Source: Candidatus Saccharibacteria bacterium oral taxon 488 (GTDB lineage Bacteria > Patescibacteriota > Saccharimonadia > Saccharimonadales > Saccharimonadaceae). From it: DNA of 64,000 bases. Below the pieces are notes generated by a model. That model was given only the letters and a program-made list of their open reading frames with translations. It was not told where the DNA came from and made no database searches. The position numbers and the translations under genes are program-made. Below are positions 9,014 to 18,781 of this stretch, piece by piece. Where the stretch lies: NCBI GenBank assembly GCA_013099195.1, contig CP039999.1, forward strand, positions 1-64,000, given 5' to 3'. Each line of letters begins with the position of its first letter. The stretch's first letter is position 1.

Positions 9014-10876
9014 CTACACTGCCCCGTACCCGCCGAGCGGCGTTTCTGATGGTAGTTGATGTCGAGAGATCGGCGAGGTGTTGATGAGTTCGTATTCGGT
9101 ATCGCTGGCCTGAATCTGGATGTGAACGTGGTTTTGTCCGGCAAAGAATAACCCCTGCCCCACGGGGAAATTGGCGAGGCGCTTTTGCTCTTCCTCGGTT
9201 AGCTTGAAGACGCTGGAAAGGACATCAACGGCGCTGGTTGACTGCTTGAGCAATAGCTGCATCGACGAGTTAGCGACGATGGCCCGACCCATCTTGCTAC
9301 CCATAAAGTCCTCGACGTCCTGGGTGATGGTCGTGAGGCCGAGCTGGTATTTGCGGGCGCGCTTGGCGAGAGAAAACAGGAAGTTGGCCGAGTCGTCGTA
9401 GCGCATCAGCTGCCACGCCTCATCGACGATGAGCATGCGCCGCTTTTGGTCGGTGCGTGTAATATTCCAAATGTGATTGAGGACAATATACATGGCGATC
9501 GGCCGCAATTCGTCCTCGAGGTCGCGGATATTAAAGACCACCATGGTGTTATTGATATCGATGTTTGATTGCTGACTAAAGATACCAGCGAAAGTACCCG
9601 AGGTAAACTTGCGGAGCCGTTGGGCGAGGCTTGGCCCGGTGCCGCCCATATGAAGCAGTGTATCGTAGAGGTCGGCGATAGTTGGCGGTGTCGAATGGTG
9701 GGTCAACGGGTCAGCGGTGATGCCGACGCGGGCGTAGGTGTCAATCAGTGCCTGGTCAATATCAGCCTCTTCAGCGGCTGTCAGTCCAGCGATAATCTGC
9801 CCGCCCGCCGTCGTCTGTGAGCCACCCAGCATCTGCCGCAACAGTCCATGCAGCGTCACTAAATTCGCCCTCAGCGCATCGTCCGCCTCATCGGTATCAA
9901 TTACTCGCGGTAGATCAAACGGATTGATGCGGGTGTCGCTGTTGAGGCTGAGTCGAATGTAGCTGCCGCCAACGGCGTCGGATAATTTCTGGTATTCGTT
10001 TTCTGGGTCGATAATCACGATGTCTGAACCAAGCATCATGCTGCGCAGCGCCTCCAGCTTGACGGTGAACGACTTACCGGCACCAGATTTAGCGAACACT
10101 ACCATGTTGGCATTCTCGAGGGAAAAGCGGTCAAAAATCACCAAGCCGTTATTATGCATATTAATACCATATAACACACCCTTGCCGTCAGTTAGATCGG
10201 CCGAGGTAAACGGAAAGCTGGTAGAAATAGCGCCAGTATTCATGTTGCGGCGAACCTGGAGCTGGTCGGTCAGCTGTGGAATGGTGCTATTGAGGCCCTG
10301 CTCCTGTTGGGCCGAGGCAACCTTAGAGAACACCAGCTGCTGGCCAAAAATTGTCTCGATCTTGTGCTGGATAAAGTTGAGCTCATCAATACTGTCGGCA
10401 TAAATCGTGATGTAAAGGCCAAAGCGGAAGAACTTTTCCGAGCCGATCTGTAGCTGATTGCGTAGTTCCTCGGCGTCCTGCAATGCCGCTTCCATCGCTG
10501 GGTCGCGCACCTTGCCCTTCTCGGAATTGATGCTGAGGCTAGCCTCGAGCTGCGTCACTTTCTTGCGTAAGTTGTTGAGCACCACCTGGGTGTCAACTGG
10601 ATAAATGAACATGCTAATATCTAGCACCTCGTCGATGTTGATCACCGAGCTGAGCCAACCGGTGTATAGCTCGCGCGGATAGCCGTAGACGTACATGGTG
10701 CGCCCATACTTTGAACCGAGGCGGAAGTGGTCGGATTTGAGCTCGAGACTGCTCGGGGCGATAAAGTCGCGCAAGGTTCTCACACCGGTGAGAAAAGCCT
10801 GCTCAACCTCGGCCTGCTCGCGGGCCCGCTGTTGGGCGGCGATATCAATGGCGTCCAGCTTCTTTTTTCTAGCCAT
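9014..10876 (-). CDS. VirB4/TraC-type conjugal transfer ATPase
   Basis: The 620-residue cytoplasmic ATPase powers type IV secretion. The N-terminal VirB4/TraC domain covers about 35-240. Walker A AKSGAGKS is at 262-269 and Walker B MLIVDEAWQL at 481-490, followed by a conserved TITQDVEDF. The start is ATG 10876 (MARKKK), 8 nt after GGAGGA and overlapping the upstream stop by 8 nt; earlier in-frame ATGs lie inside the upstream gene. It sits between the proline-rich TraC-like gene and the C39-like protein. No VirD4 coupling protein, VirB11 or relaxase is seen in the window. Confidence 0.92.
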   Translation of the reverse strand: MARKKKLDAIDIAAQQRAREQAEVEQAFLTGVRTLRDFIAPSSLELKSDHFRLGSKYGRTMYVYGYPRELYTGWLSSVINIDEVLDISMFIYPVDTQVVLNNLRKKVTQLEASLSINSEKGKVRDPAMEAALQDAEELRNQLQIGSEKFFRFGLYITIYADSIDELNFIQHKIETIFGQQLVFSKVASAQQEQGLNSTIPQLTDQLQVRRNMNTGAISTSFPFTSADLTDGKGVLYGINMHNNGLVIFDRFSLENANMVVFAKSGAGKSFTVKLEALRSMMLGSDIVIIDPENEYQKLSDAVGGSYIRLSLNSDTRINPFDLPRVIDTDEADDALRANLVTLHGLLRQMLGGSQTTAGGQIIAGLTAAEEADIDQALIDTYARVGITADPLTHHSTPPTIADLYDTLLHMGGTGPSLAQRLRKFTSGTFAGIFSQQSNIDINNTMVVFNIRDLEDELRPIAMYIVLNHIWNITRTDQKRRMLIVDEAWQLMRYDDSANFLFSLAKRARKYQLGLTTITQDVEDFMGSKMGRAIVANSSMQLLLKQSTSAVDVLSSVFKLTEEEQKRLANFPVGQGLFFAGQNHVHIQIQASDTEYELINTSPISRHQLPSETPLGGYGAV

Positions 10877-11936
10877 GTCGTACTCCTCCATATCCATGTG
10901 GCGATTCGCCTCGTCCCTTGCGGACATAGGTCGTCGCTAGTTCATCGGCGCCAACACTCAATGGTTGTTGCGGTGCCACGTCAGGGTTGTATGAACTGTA
11001 GAATAATTCGCCCAGCTGTTTGGTATTAAGCTGCGAACTCTTCACGCCCATCTGAAACAGTCCGCTCATTACCGAATCAACTCGGTTCTTGATTTCATCC
11101 TTGGCCTTCTCGTAGGCGGTTTGTTCAATCTTGGTGACGGTGTTGTCTTTCTTGCCGCCAAAAAAACTATCGAACAGACCCTTGGCCTGCTGTTTAATAA
11201 CTTGCATGTCGCCGCTCTGATAATACGGCACCACGATATAAAAATCCTTATCCATAATATTGGCTTCTTGGGCGAGGACATCGATGAAGTTGATATAGTC
11301 GTCCATCAGCACGTTCAGGAGCATATTGTCTTGGTTGCGGCGGATGTCAATCAGGCGGTCGATATACGGCCCGATGTCAACGCGACGCGAGCGAATGAGC
11401 ACTTGAACCGGAAAATATAACGAATTAAGGAAGTTTTGGTAGCTAAATTCAATTCCCTCCCGCTCGCGGCCACTCATCAGATCGAAGTTGATTGACTGAC
11501 ATTGAACAATCGCCCGAAAGCTGCCGTCATTCATGATGATCATATTCTCGCGCATCTCAGAAAATAGCAGCGTGTTCTGGGTGCTGGTCGGACCTTTTTG
11601 TTGGGGTTTTGCCTGGTTAGTTGGCTGCTTGGCGGGCTGTTGCGGGGCTGGCTGTGGCTGGTTGGGCTCGGATGCGGACGGTGGGTTGGGGGCTGGTTGC
11701 GCTGTCGGCTGTGCGCCTGGCGTCGGCTGGGCTGGCGCCTGCGGTAATTGCTGTGGCAGCGGGCTGAACTGATCAGGGTACTGAGCGTACGGTGAGGTTG
11801 GTTCTGCGGAGACTGGGTCGGGCCCAGAGGCAATAACCCCCGGCATGGTTGGCGGATTTGACGGTGCGCCAAACGGTGGTGCAGCGGCTGCATCTGGTGG
11901 ATAGTGATATGGTTGCTGTTGCTGATCTGGTTGCAT
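10869..11936 (-). CDS. TraC-like protein with long proline/glutamine-rich N-terminus
   Basis: The 355-residue protein begins with about 125 residues very rich in Pro, Gln and Ala. A folded domain follows (about 128-300) starting NTLLFSEMRENMIIMNDG and containing the RSRRVDIGPYIDRLIDIR stretch typical of TraC-like N-terminal domains beside VirB4 in Gram-positive-type systems. It has no Walker motif, so it is not an ATPase itself. GGTGGGA precedes the ATG. It overlaps virB4 by 8 nt, implying stoichiometric co-translation; it may be an adaptor binding VirB4 at the membrane. Confidence 0.75.
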   Translation of the reverse strand: MQPDQQQQPYHYPPDAAAAPPFGAPSNPPTMPGVIASGPDPVSAEPTSPYAQYPDQFSPLPQQLPQAPAQPTPGAQPTAQPAPNPPSASEPNQPQPAPQQPAKQPTNQAKPQQKGPTSTQNTLLFSEMRENMIIMNDGSFRAIVQCQSINFDLMSGREREGIEFSYQNFLNSLYFPVQVLIRSRRVDIGPYIDRLIDIRRNQDNMLLNVLMDDYINFIDVLAQEANIMDKDFYIVVPYYQSGDMQVIKQQAKGLFDSFFGGKKDNTVTKIEQTAYEKAKDEIKNRVDSVMSGLFQMGVKSSQLNTKQLGELFYSSYNPDVAPQQPLSVGADELATTYVRKGRGESPHGYGGVRHG

Positions 11937-11946
11937 GACATCCCAC

Positions 11947-12846
11947 CTAGTGAAGCGAAATCACGACTTCCTTATCATGTTCTTTTTGGATGCGACCGGC
12001 CTCTCGTTGGAGCGAGGCGACTGACAGATCGCTGTGATTACGCGCTAAGTCCATTATAGCAGGCGAGACGGGTGCTGTGCTAGGGGGCACCTGGTCGGCG
12101 TGGGTCGTCGTGGTCGCCTGCTCGCTGATGGGCGTAATGATGGACTGCTGCATAGTTGGATAGGGGTTGAAGGTCGAGGTCTGTAGCGAGTAGACTTGGT
12201 CGTCTTGGCTGTCTTGGGTGGTCTGGGTGGTTGGGGTAGTTTGGGCTCGCTGCATTTGCTGGACAATTTCATCATGGCGTCTTTCGTCGGCTCGCTCAAT
12301 GAGTGTTTCAAAGGCGCGGGCTGTCTTGCTGCTTGGGTCGAGCGGGTCTTGGGCGGTCTGGGCCTCGTTGTACCAATCCGCCTGCATTGAGCTGTTCATC
12401 ACCGAGCTGTTTGGATTATCGACACCGCGCACCGACCAACCGTGCGTGTCCACCAGCGTCGCCAGATACGACAGCCGGCGATTGACCTCGGCCTGGTCAT
12501 ACCCCTTGCCGTACTGTTTTTCCTCAACCCGCGGAGCGATCACCTCGACCATTCGCTCAATGCCATCAGCTCGCCACAGTCGCTGCTTGGGCTTAAGAAT
12601 GAACGAAATAACCGCCGCGAGGTACACCTCCATCGGCTGATCCTTGCGCAGCGGCAAGGCTAACGCCCCGAAAAATAGCGCAACCGGCACCGGGATAATC
12701 GCCAGCGGCGGCAGCACCGAGAATAGCCCCCACGCCAGCGCAATCATGCCGATCGCGACGATCAAGAAAATAAACTGCTTGAAACTAAACGGCCCGAGCA
12801 GCTTGTCTTCAGCTTCCACATCCTGGGGAACTTTGTAGACAGCCAT
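11947..12846 (-). CDS. PrgI family protein (VirB3-like)
   Basis: The 299-residue protein starts AVYKVPQDVEAEDKLLGPF, the PrgI family signature. It has two membrane segments at about 24-45 and 48-68, then a cytoplasmic tail with Gln/Thr-rich stretches. PrgI proteins are VirB3-like partners of VirB4 in Gram-positive-type conjugation systems, matching the gene order here. An extended -10 TGCTATAAT lies 8 nt before the ATG with no Shine-Dalgarno, so a leaderless mRNA may start the downstream half of the operon here. The tail is longer than in many family members. Confidence 0.85.
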   Translation of the reverse strand: MAVYKVPQDVEAEDKLLGPFSFKQFIFLIVAIGMIALAWGLFSVLPPLAIIPVPVALFFGALALPLRKDQPMEVYLAAVISFILKPKQRLWRADGIERMVEVIAPRVEEKQYGKGYDQAEVNRRLSYLATLVDTHGWSVRGVDNPNSSVMNSSMQADWYNEAQTAQDPLDPSSKTARAFETLIERADERRHDEIVQQMQRAQTTPTTQTTQDSQDDQVYSLQTSTFNPYPTMQQSIITPISEQATTTTHADQVPPSTAPVSPAIMDLARNHSDLSVASLQREAGRIQKEHDKEVVISLH

Positions 12847-12854
12847 TGGGTACT

Positions 12855-12860
12855 ATTATA
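12855..12860 (-). promoter_or_regulatory. Extended -10 promoter for the PrgI gene, leaderless
   Basis: TGC-TATAAT ends 8 nt before the ATG at 12846. The -35 is weak. It lies in the last codons of the upstream TrbL-like gene, so it would be an internal operon promoter. Confidence 0.5.
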
Positions 12861-15471
12861 GCAGATTTTGAATGCCTTTGAGGGCGTCTCCCTGCTCACG
12901 ACTATATCGGCCCCTGTATAGCTTATCAGTTAAAACAGTTGTAATGCTCTTGTTAAGGAATTTCTTCGCCTCTGGTGTCAGTTGTGCGGCAATATTATGC
13001 TTCTGCATCATATCAAGCGTATCCTCAAGGAACACCGCGTCACTTGCCAGGGCTTTGTCAGCACTCAACTTACCCTTCTCAAAAGCCTTTATCATATTGC
13101 GCACCTTGAAGGCGTCACCAGTATCCTTGATGGCATTGGCCTGTATATCAACACACTCCGATCCACCTAGCCACCATGGTCGTGCACTATTGTTTTTCAG
13201 CGCAACACCAAGCTCCTGAGCGAGGTCGTCTGTCAAATTGTTCATCTGTACCTTGCTGAGCATATCGAGTAGCGGTTTAGCACCACGACTGCTTGCGATC
13301 TTGCGACCAGCTGCATTCCTGATGTCGTCAGTTGCTGGGATATTGCCAACAGCATTGCCGCCGATGAGGCTTACTGTATCGGCATCGCTCACATTGCTGC
13401 CGTTAAGGATAGCAGTGGCGTTCTTGACCGATTCTTCATAGGCGGCACTCACCGTTTGAGCGGCAGCAGCGGCGGCGCGCCGCGACCCAAGGTCATCACT
13501 CATACCTGGAATTGATGCATAGTAAGCGTCCTCGATACCACCAGCGGCCGATCGAAGCTCTGCGCCGGTATTGTTATCACGCATGGCGCGGGCGAACTGA
13601 TCATTAAGGACGCGATCGATACCACTCTTGCGCAAACCTTGAACCGCTAGAGTTTGATGTGAATCGCGTGCTCGTTGTACAGCCTCTTGGACTGCGGTGT
13701 TATCGGCAACATTTTCTGGCAATTCCCCGTGTCCAGTCTGAAGCGCCGTAAAGCGATTGTCGAGCACCTGCTTCTCAGCATCAACCATCTGACGAATAGA
13801 CCGTGACTGGAAATCCTGAACGATGGCCGCCTGGTTGGTGCTTTGATGTGCGTTCCATGCTGATTGCAGCCTTCCTTCGGCGATATTTTTATCTTCTTCA
13901 ACAGAGCGCCTAAACTGGTCAAGCTTCCTGTAGTTAGTGGTTTCGGTGCGCTGTACGTTTGACTGATTACGCAGCCCCTCTAGCCTATCCTTACGATTTT
14001 GCGATGACTGCGCCAGTCTGCGTCGCCATGCCGTTGGGGTAAATTTGCTATTTGGACGTTTGTTGAGTTTTTTATGTTTCGTAATCTCGCTCTGCTCTTT
14101 TGCCCAGTTCTTAGATCGGTCGAATAATCCCTTGCTGCGGTCATTAACGAGGCCGGTGAATTTGCCGAGGAGTCCGCCGCCCAACTTAATCATCAACGGC
14201 GTTAGGGCGAGTGGTGCGATCTGGACTGCCATACCGAGGATATACATCACTGCCCCGTTCGGTCCCGCGGCATTTTGCATAATGACTGAGCCCGCCAGCT
14301 GTGCCCCACCGAAGGCCGCCGCAAACCCCGGGAAGAATATTAGCATCGTCAAGAAGACGTCCTTCCATTTATCAAACCACTTTTCTGTCCCCGGCAACAA
14401 GTAAGCCACAAAAGCCAGCGGTGAAATGATAATCAAAATAACGATCAACGCCTGACGGGCGGCCATAATGATAACAACGAGAAGAATAACAAGTCCAATG
14501 CCGCACAAAAGCGGCACAACAAAAGGAAGTAGCTCGGCTCGCATATGGAGCCCCGCAGCCAGCGCCGCACCGCCAGCGGCACCTCCCAAAATCTGGAAGG
14601 TGACCTCTTGCCAGGTCATTGGTTCAGACGCTGGCGCCGATCCGCCCAGGGTGGCGACTGTGTTACGAATATTCATGAACATGTCTTGGAGCGCACTTCC
14701 GGCGATGTTTGATAGGTCGAGGAGGATGGCGCAGACGTGGAACGACAAATTAACCAGTATCGCCGCGACAATCAACCGAGGCAACATCTTTTTGATGCCA
14801 TAATTGGAGATGCCCATAGAAGTAATTTGTGAATAAATAATGACTATGAACATGACGATAAAGATACCGTTGGCGATATTGCGAACGATGTTCCAGGCCA
14901 GAAAGATGCCACTGGTCTGATTACCCGTCTGAAGCGGCGGCACCACAAGGAAGCTTTTAAGCACCCCAAACATCCAGTCGATGGAGCTAGCTAACCACGC
15001 CGAAACGGGACAAAGGATCCAGCCAATGCCGCCGGCAACCTCGCACGAAGAGGCAGAGTTTTGGCTCGGAGGGTCAATTGATAGTGTGGTCGATTCCTTC
15101 TTGGTGTAAGTGTTTGGCGCAGTGTACGTGAATGTCGTTAGGGACACCGAGGTCATCGATCCGAGGTCGCCTGTTGACGGAAAGTGAATGACGCGGACGT
15201 CTTGATTATTGGCCACAGTTTTCTTGGACATGTAGACCACTTGGTCAGACCCTAAGTCAAGGGCCTTTAGTTTGTCGACGTCGGAAACTCGCTCAAAGGT
15301 CTCGTTGTCGTAGGATATTTTGCTACTATCCCATTTCGCGTCCGCCGCCAGCGCCTGGCTCGAGGTTACGACCGTACTCAAAAAAATACTGACTAGGAGG
15401 CCCACCGCCAGCAATATAAACCACTGCAACCATCGCATTGACGATCGCTCTCGTGAACGTAACCACTCCAT
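12856..15471 (-). CDS. TrbL/VirB6-like polytopic channel protein 1
   Basis: About 871 residues from ATG 15471 (MEWLRSRERS). It has an N-terminal signal or membrane segment, an extracytoplasmic region of about 130 residues, then a block of hydrophobic helices (about 180-440) including VRNIANGIFIVMFIVIIYSQ and MLPRLIVAAILVNLSF. A long charged cytoplasmic tail (450-870) with coiled-coil character follows. Its membrane block closely resembles that of the next gene, so they are paralogs. VirB6/TrbL proteins form the inner-membrane channel. The promoter at 15508-15480 puts the start at or beside the ATG. A later ATG at 15438 (MRWLQWF) is an alternative. Confidence 0.82.
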   Translation of the reverse strand: MEWLRSRERSSMRWLQWFILLAVGLLVSIFLSTVVTSSQALAADAKWDSSKISYDNETFERVSDVDKLKALDLGSDQVVYMSKKTVANNQDVRVIHFPSTGDLGSMTSVSLTTFTYTAPNTYTKKESTTLSIDPPSQNSASSCEVAGGIGWILCPVSAWLASSIDWMFGVLKSFLVVPPLQTGNQTSGIFLAWNIVRNIANGIFIVMFIVIIYSQITSMGISNYGIKKMLPRLIVAAILVNLSFHVCAILLDLSNIAGSALQDMFMNIRNTVATLGGSAPASEPMTWQEVTFQILGGAAGGAALAAGLHMRAELLPFVVPLLCGIGLVILLVVIIMAARQALIVILIIISPLAFVAYLLPGTEKWFDKWKDVFLTMLIFFPGFAAAFGGAQLAGSVIMQNAAGPNGAVMYILGMAVQIAPLALTPLMIKLGGGLLGKFTGLVNDRSKGLFDRSKNWAKEQSEITKHKKLNKRPNSKFTPTAWRRRLAQSSQNRKDRLEGLRNQSNVQRTETTNYRKLDQFRRSVEEDKNIAEGRLQSAWNAHQSTNQAAIVQDFQSRSIRQMVDAEKQVLDNRFTALQTGHGELPENVADNTAVQEAVQRARDSHQTLAVQGLRKSGIDRVLNDQFARAMRDNNTGAELRSAAGGIEDAYYASIPGMSDDLGSRRAAAAAAQTVSAAYEESVKNATAILNGSNVSDADTVSLIGGNAVGNIPATDDIRNAAGRKIASSRGAKPLLDMLSKVQMNNLTDDLAQELGVALKNNSARPWWLGGSECVDIQANAIKDTGDAFKVRNMIKAFEKGKLSADKALASDAVFLEDTLDMMQKHNIAAQLTPEAKKFLNKSITTVLTDKLYRGRYSREQGDALKGIQNLL

Positions 15472-15479
15472 TACTGGCA

Positions 15480-15508
15480 ATGGTAGCATTTTTATAGAGA
15501 AAAGTCAA
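15480..15508 (-). promoter_or_regulatory. Promoter of TrbL-like gene 1, leaderless geometry
   Basis: TTGACT (15508-15503), a 17-bp spacer ending in TGC, and TACCAT (15485-15480). The ATG at 15471 is 8 nt after the -10, so the mRNA should begin at or within about 2 nt of the start codon. Confidence 0.6.
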
Positions 15509-15513
15509 TAGTT

Positions 15514-18500
15514 TTAGCTGGTGGCAGGTGGATTATTGTTTCGATTATCGCGGTTATTTTGATTATTTGGCGGTGCTGAAGGTGGGGATTGCGGTGGAGC
15601 TGGCCCTCTGCCTGTTCCGGCAACGAATGTTCTCCCCGTCGGGGTGTCTGACGGGACTGCCTCGGTGATATTGTTAATTTCTACCGTAGAATTAATCGCA
15701 TTTTTGACGTCATCTGCTGTTACGCCACTCATGTCATGTGGTACTCGCAGCTCCTGAGGTTCGGCTGCTCTATCACTGTTTCGTATATTTTCAAGCTCTT
15801 TGCGCGCACTACCTGATATCGAGGTATTAATACGTTTATTGTCAAGCACTGAGGCTGCCCTCTCGGCGGAGACACCGACCATTTTATGGTCGCCCTTGGT
15901 GAATTCAGTTTCACCAGCGATCTTAATTGCACTGGATGTCTGTCGTGCCAATTTTTCATCACTTAATCCGCTGACTCCCTTGGCGGTCAGTTCGGCCATT
16001 TGTTGCTGGCTAAAGCTGACCGAGGTTGCTCCGTCCTGTTCCATCTGGTCGATAGCCGTTCTACCCATTTCAAACAGACCGGCATGGTCATCTTTCATTC
16101 TGGTAAGGGTTTCTGCCATGCGGCGGTTGCTGATGGTTCCACCACCCTGGAGATACTCGTACATTTGTTCGGCACCGCGCTTACCAGTTGACTCTAATTT
16201 CTTAAAGGCAACATGTTTAAGTATCTCATTGTCCCCGGCGTTTCTCAGTGCAGCGGCCGCATCACCATTGAATTGGTAGGCAAGTAGATCTTCTGCTGCC
16301 TCGAGCTCTTCTTTGTCCACGGCATCTTGACCCGCGGCTGCACTCCGGATGCCGTAATTTACGTCTTTGCCCGCTCCGAGGAATTTATTATTTGCCAACC
16401 TGCTCCTGTTGAATTTCTCATTAAGCCCAGACATTCGATTTCTCCATATGTGATCCATAAGTCCGCTACCCTTCCAGGCCCCGGCTCGCATGAGCTGTTT
16501 GCGGCGTGCTACTTGCTTCTTGCGAAAGTCTTGCATCTGACCAAGTCGTGAATTGGCATACCTATCCTTTGCCCAGTTTTTGGCGCCGCCACCGAGACTA
16601 CCGCCAGCGTTGTTGATGTGCTGACCGATCGCCCCAGCAACGTCGATAGCTTTCTTGAGGACACTCCACACGGCGATGAGTGGCAGGACTTTGATTAGCT
16701 CACCGACAATCTGCATGACCATATTATCGGCATCTGTAGCTCCCGCTTTAACAATTGATCCTGCCAAGATACCACCGCCGAATAGCAATCCAACGATTGG
16801 AAAGACCATGAGTAGCCCCACAAAGGTTGAGCGCCATTTACTAAAGAATTTTTCGGTATTCGGCAATAGAAAGGCAACAAAAGCCAGCGGTGAAATAACG
16901 ATAAGGATGACGATGAGTGCCTTGCGGGCGATCAATAGGGCGGCAATAGTCACCATTACGACCAGTCCGGAAACAAGCGCTCCGATTAGAACCGCAAGAG
17001 CGAGAACTGCGGCCGTAGCCCCAGCGAGGACAGTTAATGCTATGCCTCCCCAGGTTTCGCCTCCCTGTCCTGACTTTAGGACACTATTAGCAGCACTAAT
17101 ACCGTCACCGATACCACCCAGGCCTGCTCGCAGGCCGTAGCCAAGGATATTAGATAAGTCAACGGCAATTTGACAGATGTAAATTGATAAGTTCACCAAG
17201 ATTGCGGCGATGATGAGCCGTGGCAGCATCTTTTTGATGCCGTAGTTTGAGATGCCAAAGCCAGTGAGCTGAGATATGATAATTGCCAGGAACATGATGA
17301 TAAATGCACCATTGGCAATGTTGCGCATGATCCCCCAAGCTGCCTGTACCTCACCCCCAGAAGCAAGGCCCGGCTCAATCTTTAGGAAGTTGTCGGCGAT
17401 CATGGCGAAAGCCGCGTCTGCTATACGTGCCATAAAATTAATCACCGGGCAGACGAGCCAGCCGAGTTCCTTAACGGCGCAGTCGGGTCTGTCGTCATTA
17501 CCATTATCGCTTTGACCGGATGGGGTGTCGGCGGTTATATTAGAAAGAGAGCTTTTTATGTCGTCTTCAGAATACCCTGATTGTTTTTTCAGACAATCAA
17601 CATATTCACTAGAGTTTGCCACGTTGCCACTTGATGGCATCTTATCCTTACAGGCGTTCATCCAGCTGTCAACCTGGCTTTCGCAAATTTGTTGTGCAGG
17701 CCCTCCGCCTCGTGACTGGACACACCTCTTTATGAGGGCGCTACGGATAGCTTTACGGGTATTTTCAGTAGAGTCGGTTTTTGCTGATTTTGCGGCTGCT
17801 TCAGCGTTGTTTGATGCCCACTGTGCAATCTCCGCACATGACATCTCTGTTTTTGCACCACCAGAAGGACCATAAGGCGAGTCAGCTCCATGAAACATAC
17901 GAACTCTTTTACCTGCATCCGGGAGATAAAAATATCCATAAGCTGCCGTACTGTCAGTTAAAGCAACCGCTATTTTTTTATTGCGCTGATCGGCCTTTAT
18001 GTCATTACTTGCGGCGTCATCCCCGCTATCATATCCTCGCCACTCGGCCTTACAACCAGCGTTTTGGGCCGACAAGAGTGCTGCCATCGCCGTGGAATAA
18101 TTAACCAATGCCGAGTCGAATTTTAGGCTTTTACCAGCCTTTTTTTCAAGAACCTGAATTGCGTACGTGCCCCTGTCCCTTGGTATATTCCACCTACCAC
18201 CGCTGTACTCGCCCTTGGTTATATTGCTAATACAGTCAAGGCCGGCGTCATCTCGCCACTCACCCTTTAGCGCGCAGAACATGTCGGTAAAAGAACTGTA
18301 GCCAAATGTATCTCGTGTGGCGGACACTAGTTCTTTACAGCTAAACTGCCCATCGTCACCGTCAGCAACTGGACCGACGGTAGTGACAGTAGTGAAGCTG
18401 CCGCCCCAATCGCCGCTGGCGATTCTTGCTGGAGTGAGTCCGCCATCAAATCCTTGACGATGACTAATACAGTTGCTCATGGCCAACGCGAGAGAGCGCT

Positions 18501-18666
18501 GTTTGACTTGAGTGAGGTATGGCGAATAATCAAGGCGCGCCCGAGCCGCGTTAGCGGTCGGCGACAGCGCGAAAAACGTCATGAGCATCGGAACGACTAA
18601 TAGTGCGGCAAGTCCGATTAGAATGGCGCGAATACGTTTATGCGAGGTTTTCTTTTGCGCAAGCAT
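15514..18666 (-). CDS. TrbL/VirB6-like polytopic channel protein 2, with large extracytoplasmic domain
   Basis: The 1,050-residue protein has an N-terminal signal (LIGLAALLVVPMLMTFF, then SPTANAAR). An extracytoplasmic region of about 370 residues with several Cys follows, then a hydrophobic block (about 400-690) with MRNIANGAFIIMFLAIIISQ and KKMLPRLIIAAILVNLS, nearly the same as in the neighbouring paralog. A charged cytoplasmic tail ends in a Pro/Asn-rich stretch. Two VirB6-like genes in tandem suggest a heteromeric channel. The extra domain may contact the outer surface or a partner cell; that is inference. Confidence 0.82.
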   Translation of the reverse strand: MLAQKKTSHKRIRAILIGLAALLVVPMLMTFFALSPTANAARARLDYSPYLTQVKQRSLALAMSNCISHRQGFDGGLTPARIASGDWGGSFTTVTTVGPVADGDDGQFSCKELVSATRDTFGYSSFTDMFCALKGEWRDDAGLDCISNITKGEYSGGRWNIPRDRGTYAIQVLEKKAGKSLKFDSALVNYSTAMAALLSAQNAGCKAEWRGYDSGDDAASNDIKADQRNKKIAVALTDSTAAYGYFYLPDAGKRVRMFHGADSPYGPSGGAKTEMSCAEIAQWASNNAEAAAKSAKTDSTENTRKAIRSALIKRCVQSRGGGPAQQICESQVDSWMNACKDKMPSSGNVANSSEYVDCLKKQSGYSEDDIKSSLSNITADTPSGQSDNGNDDRPDCAVKELGWLVCPVINFMARIADAAFAMIADNFLKIEPGLASGGEVQAAWGIMRNIANGAFIIMFLAIIISQLTGFGISNYGIKKMLPRLIIAAILVNLSIYICQIAVDLSNILGYGLRAGLGGIGDGISAANSVLKSGQGGETWGGIALTVLAGATAAVLALAVLIGALVSGLVVMVTIAALLIARKALIVILIVISPLAFVAFLLPNTEKFFSKWRSTFVGLLMVFPIVGLLFGGGILAGSIVKAGATDADNMVMQIVGELIKVLPLIAVWSVLKKAIDVAGAIGQHINNAGGSLGGGAKNWAKDRYANSRLGQMQDFRKKQVARRKQLMRAGAWKGSGLMDHIWRNRMSGLNEKFNRSRLANNKFLGAGKDVNYGIRSAAAGQDAVDKEELEAAEDLLAYQFNGDAAAALRNAGDNEILKHVAFKKLESTGKRGAEQMYEYLQGGGTISNRRMAETLTRMKDDHAGLFEMGRTAIDQMEQDGATSVSFSQQQMAELTAKGVSGLSDEKLARQTSSAIKIAGETEFTKGDHKMVGVSAERAASVLDNKRINTSISGSARKELENIRNSDRAAEPQELRVPHDMSGVTADDVKNAINSTVEINNITEAVPSDTPTGRTFVAGTGRGPAPPQSPPSAPPNNQNNRDNRNNNPPATS

Positions 18667-18676
18667 TATGTGTAAT

Positions 18677-18705
18677 ATAGTATCATGCTTATGCTATAAT
18701 TTCAA
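18677..18705 (-). promoter_or_regulatory. Promoter of the minus-strand secretion operon
   Basis: TTGAAA (18705-18700), 17-bp spacer ending TGA, TACTAT (18682-18677). The ATG at 18666 lies 10 nt downstream with no Shine-Dalgarno. The predicted 5' UTR is 3 nt or less. Confidence 0.6.
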
Positions 18706-18733
18706 AAGAGAAACCCCGAGTGGCCTCTCTTTT
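18704..18733 (-). terminator. Rho-independent terminator after the lipoprotein gene
   Basis: Arms AAAAGAGA (18704-18711) and TCTCTTTT (18726-18733) enclose a GC-rich centre that also pairs. Read on the minus strand it ends the gene at 18782-19702, and its right edge overlaps the -35 of the secretion operon promoter. Confidence 0.6.
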
Positions 18734-18781
18734 TGAGGTATTATTTATTATTTACTGTGGCGATGCGGCTATGTCTCTTAA

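Noticed and set aside
10869-11936. VirB4 split into two genes
   Set aside because: The 620-residue VirB4 has its own complete N-terminal domain, so the TraC-like gene is an extra protein, not the missing half.
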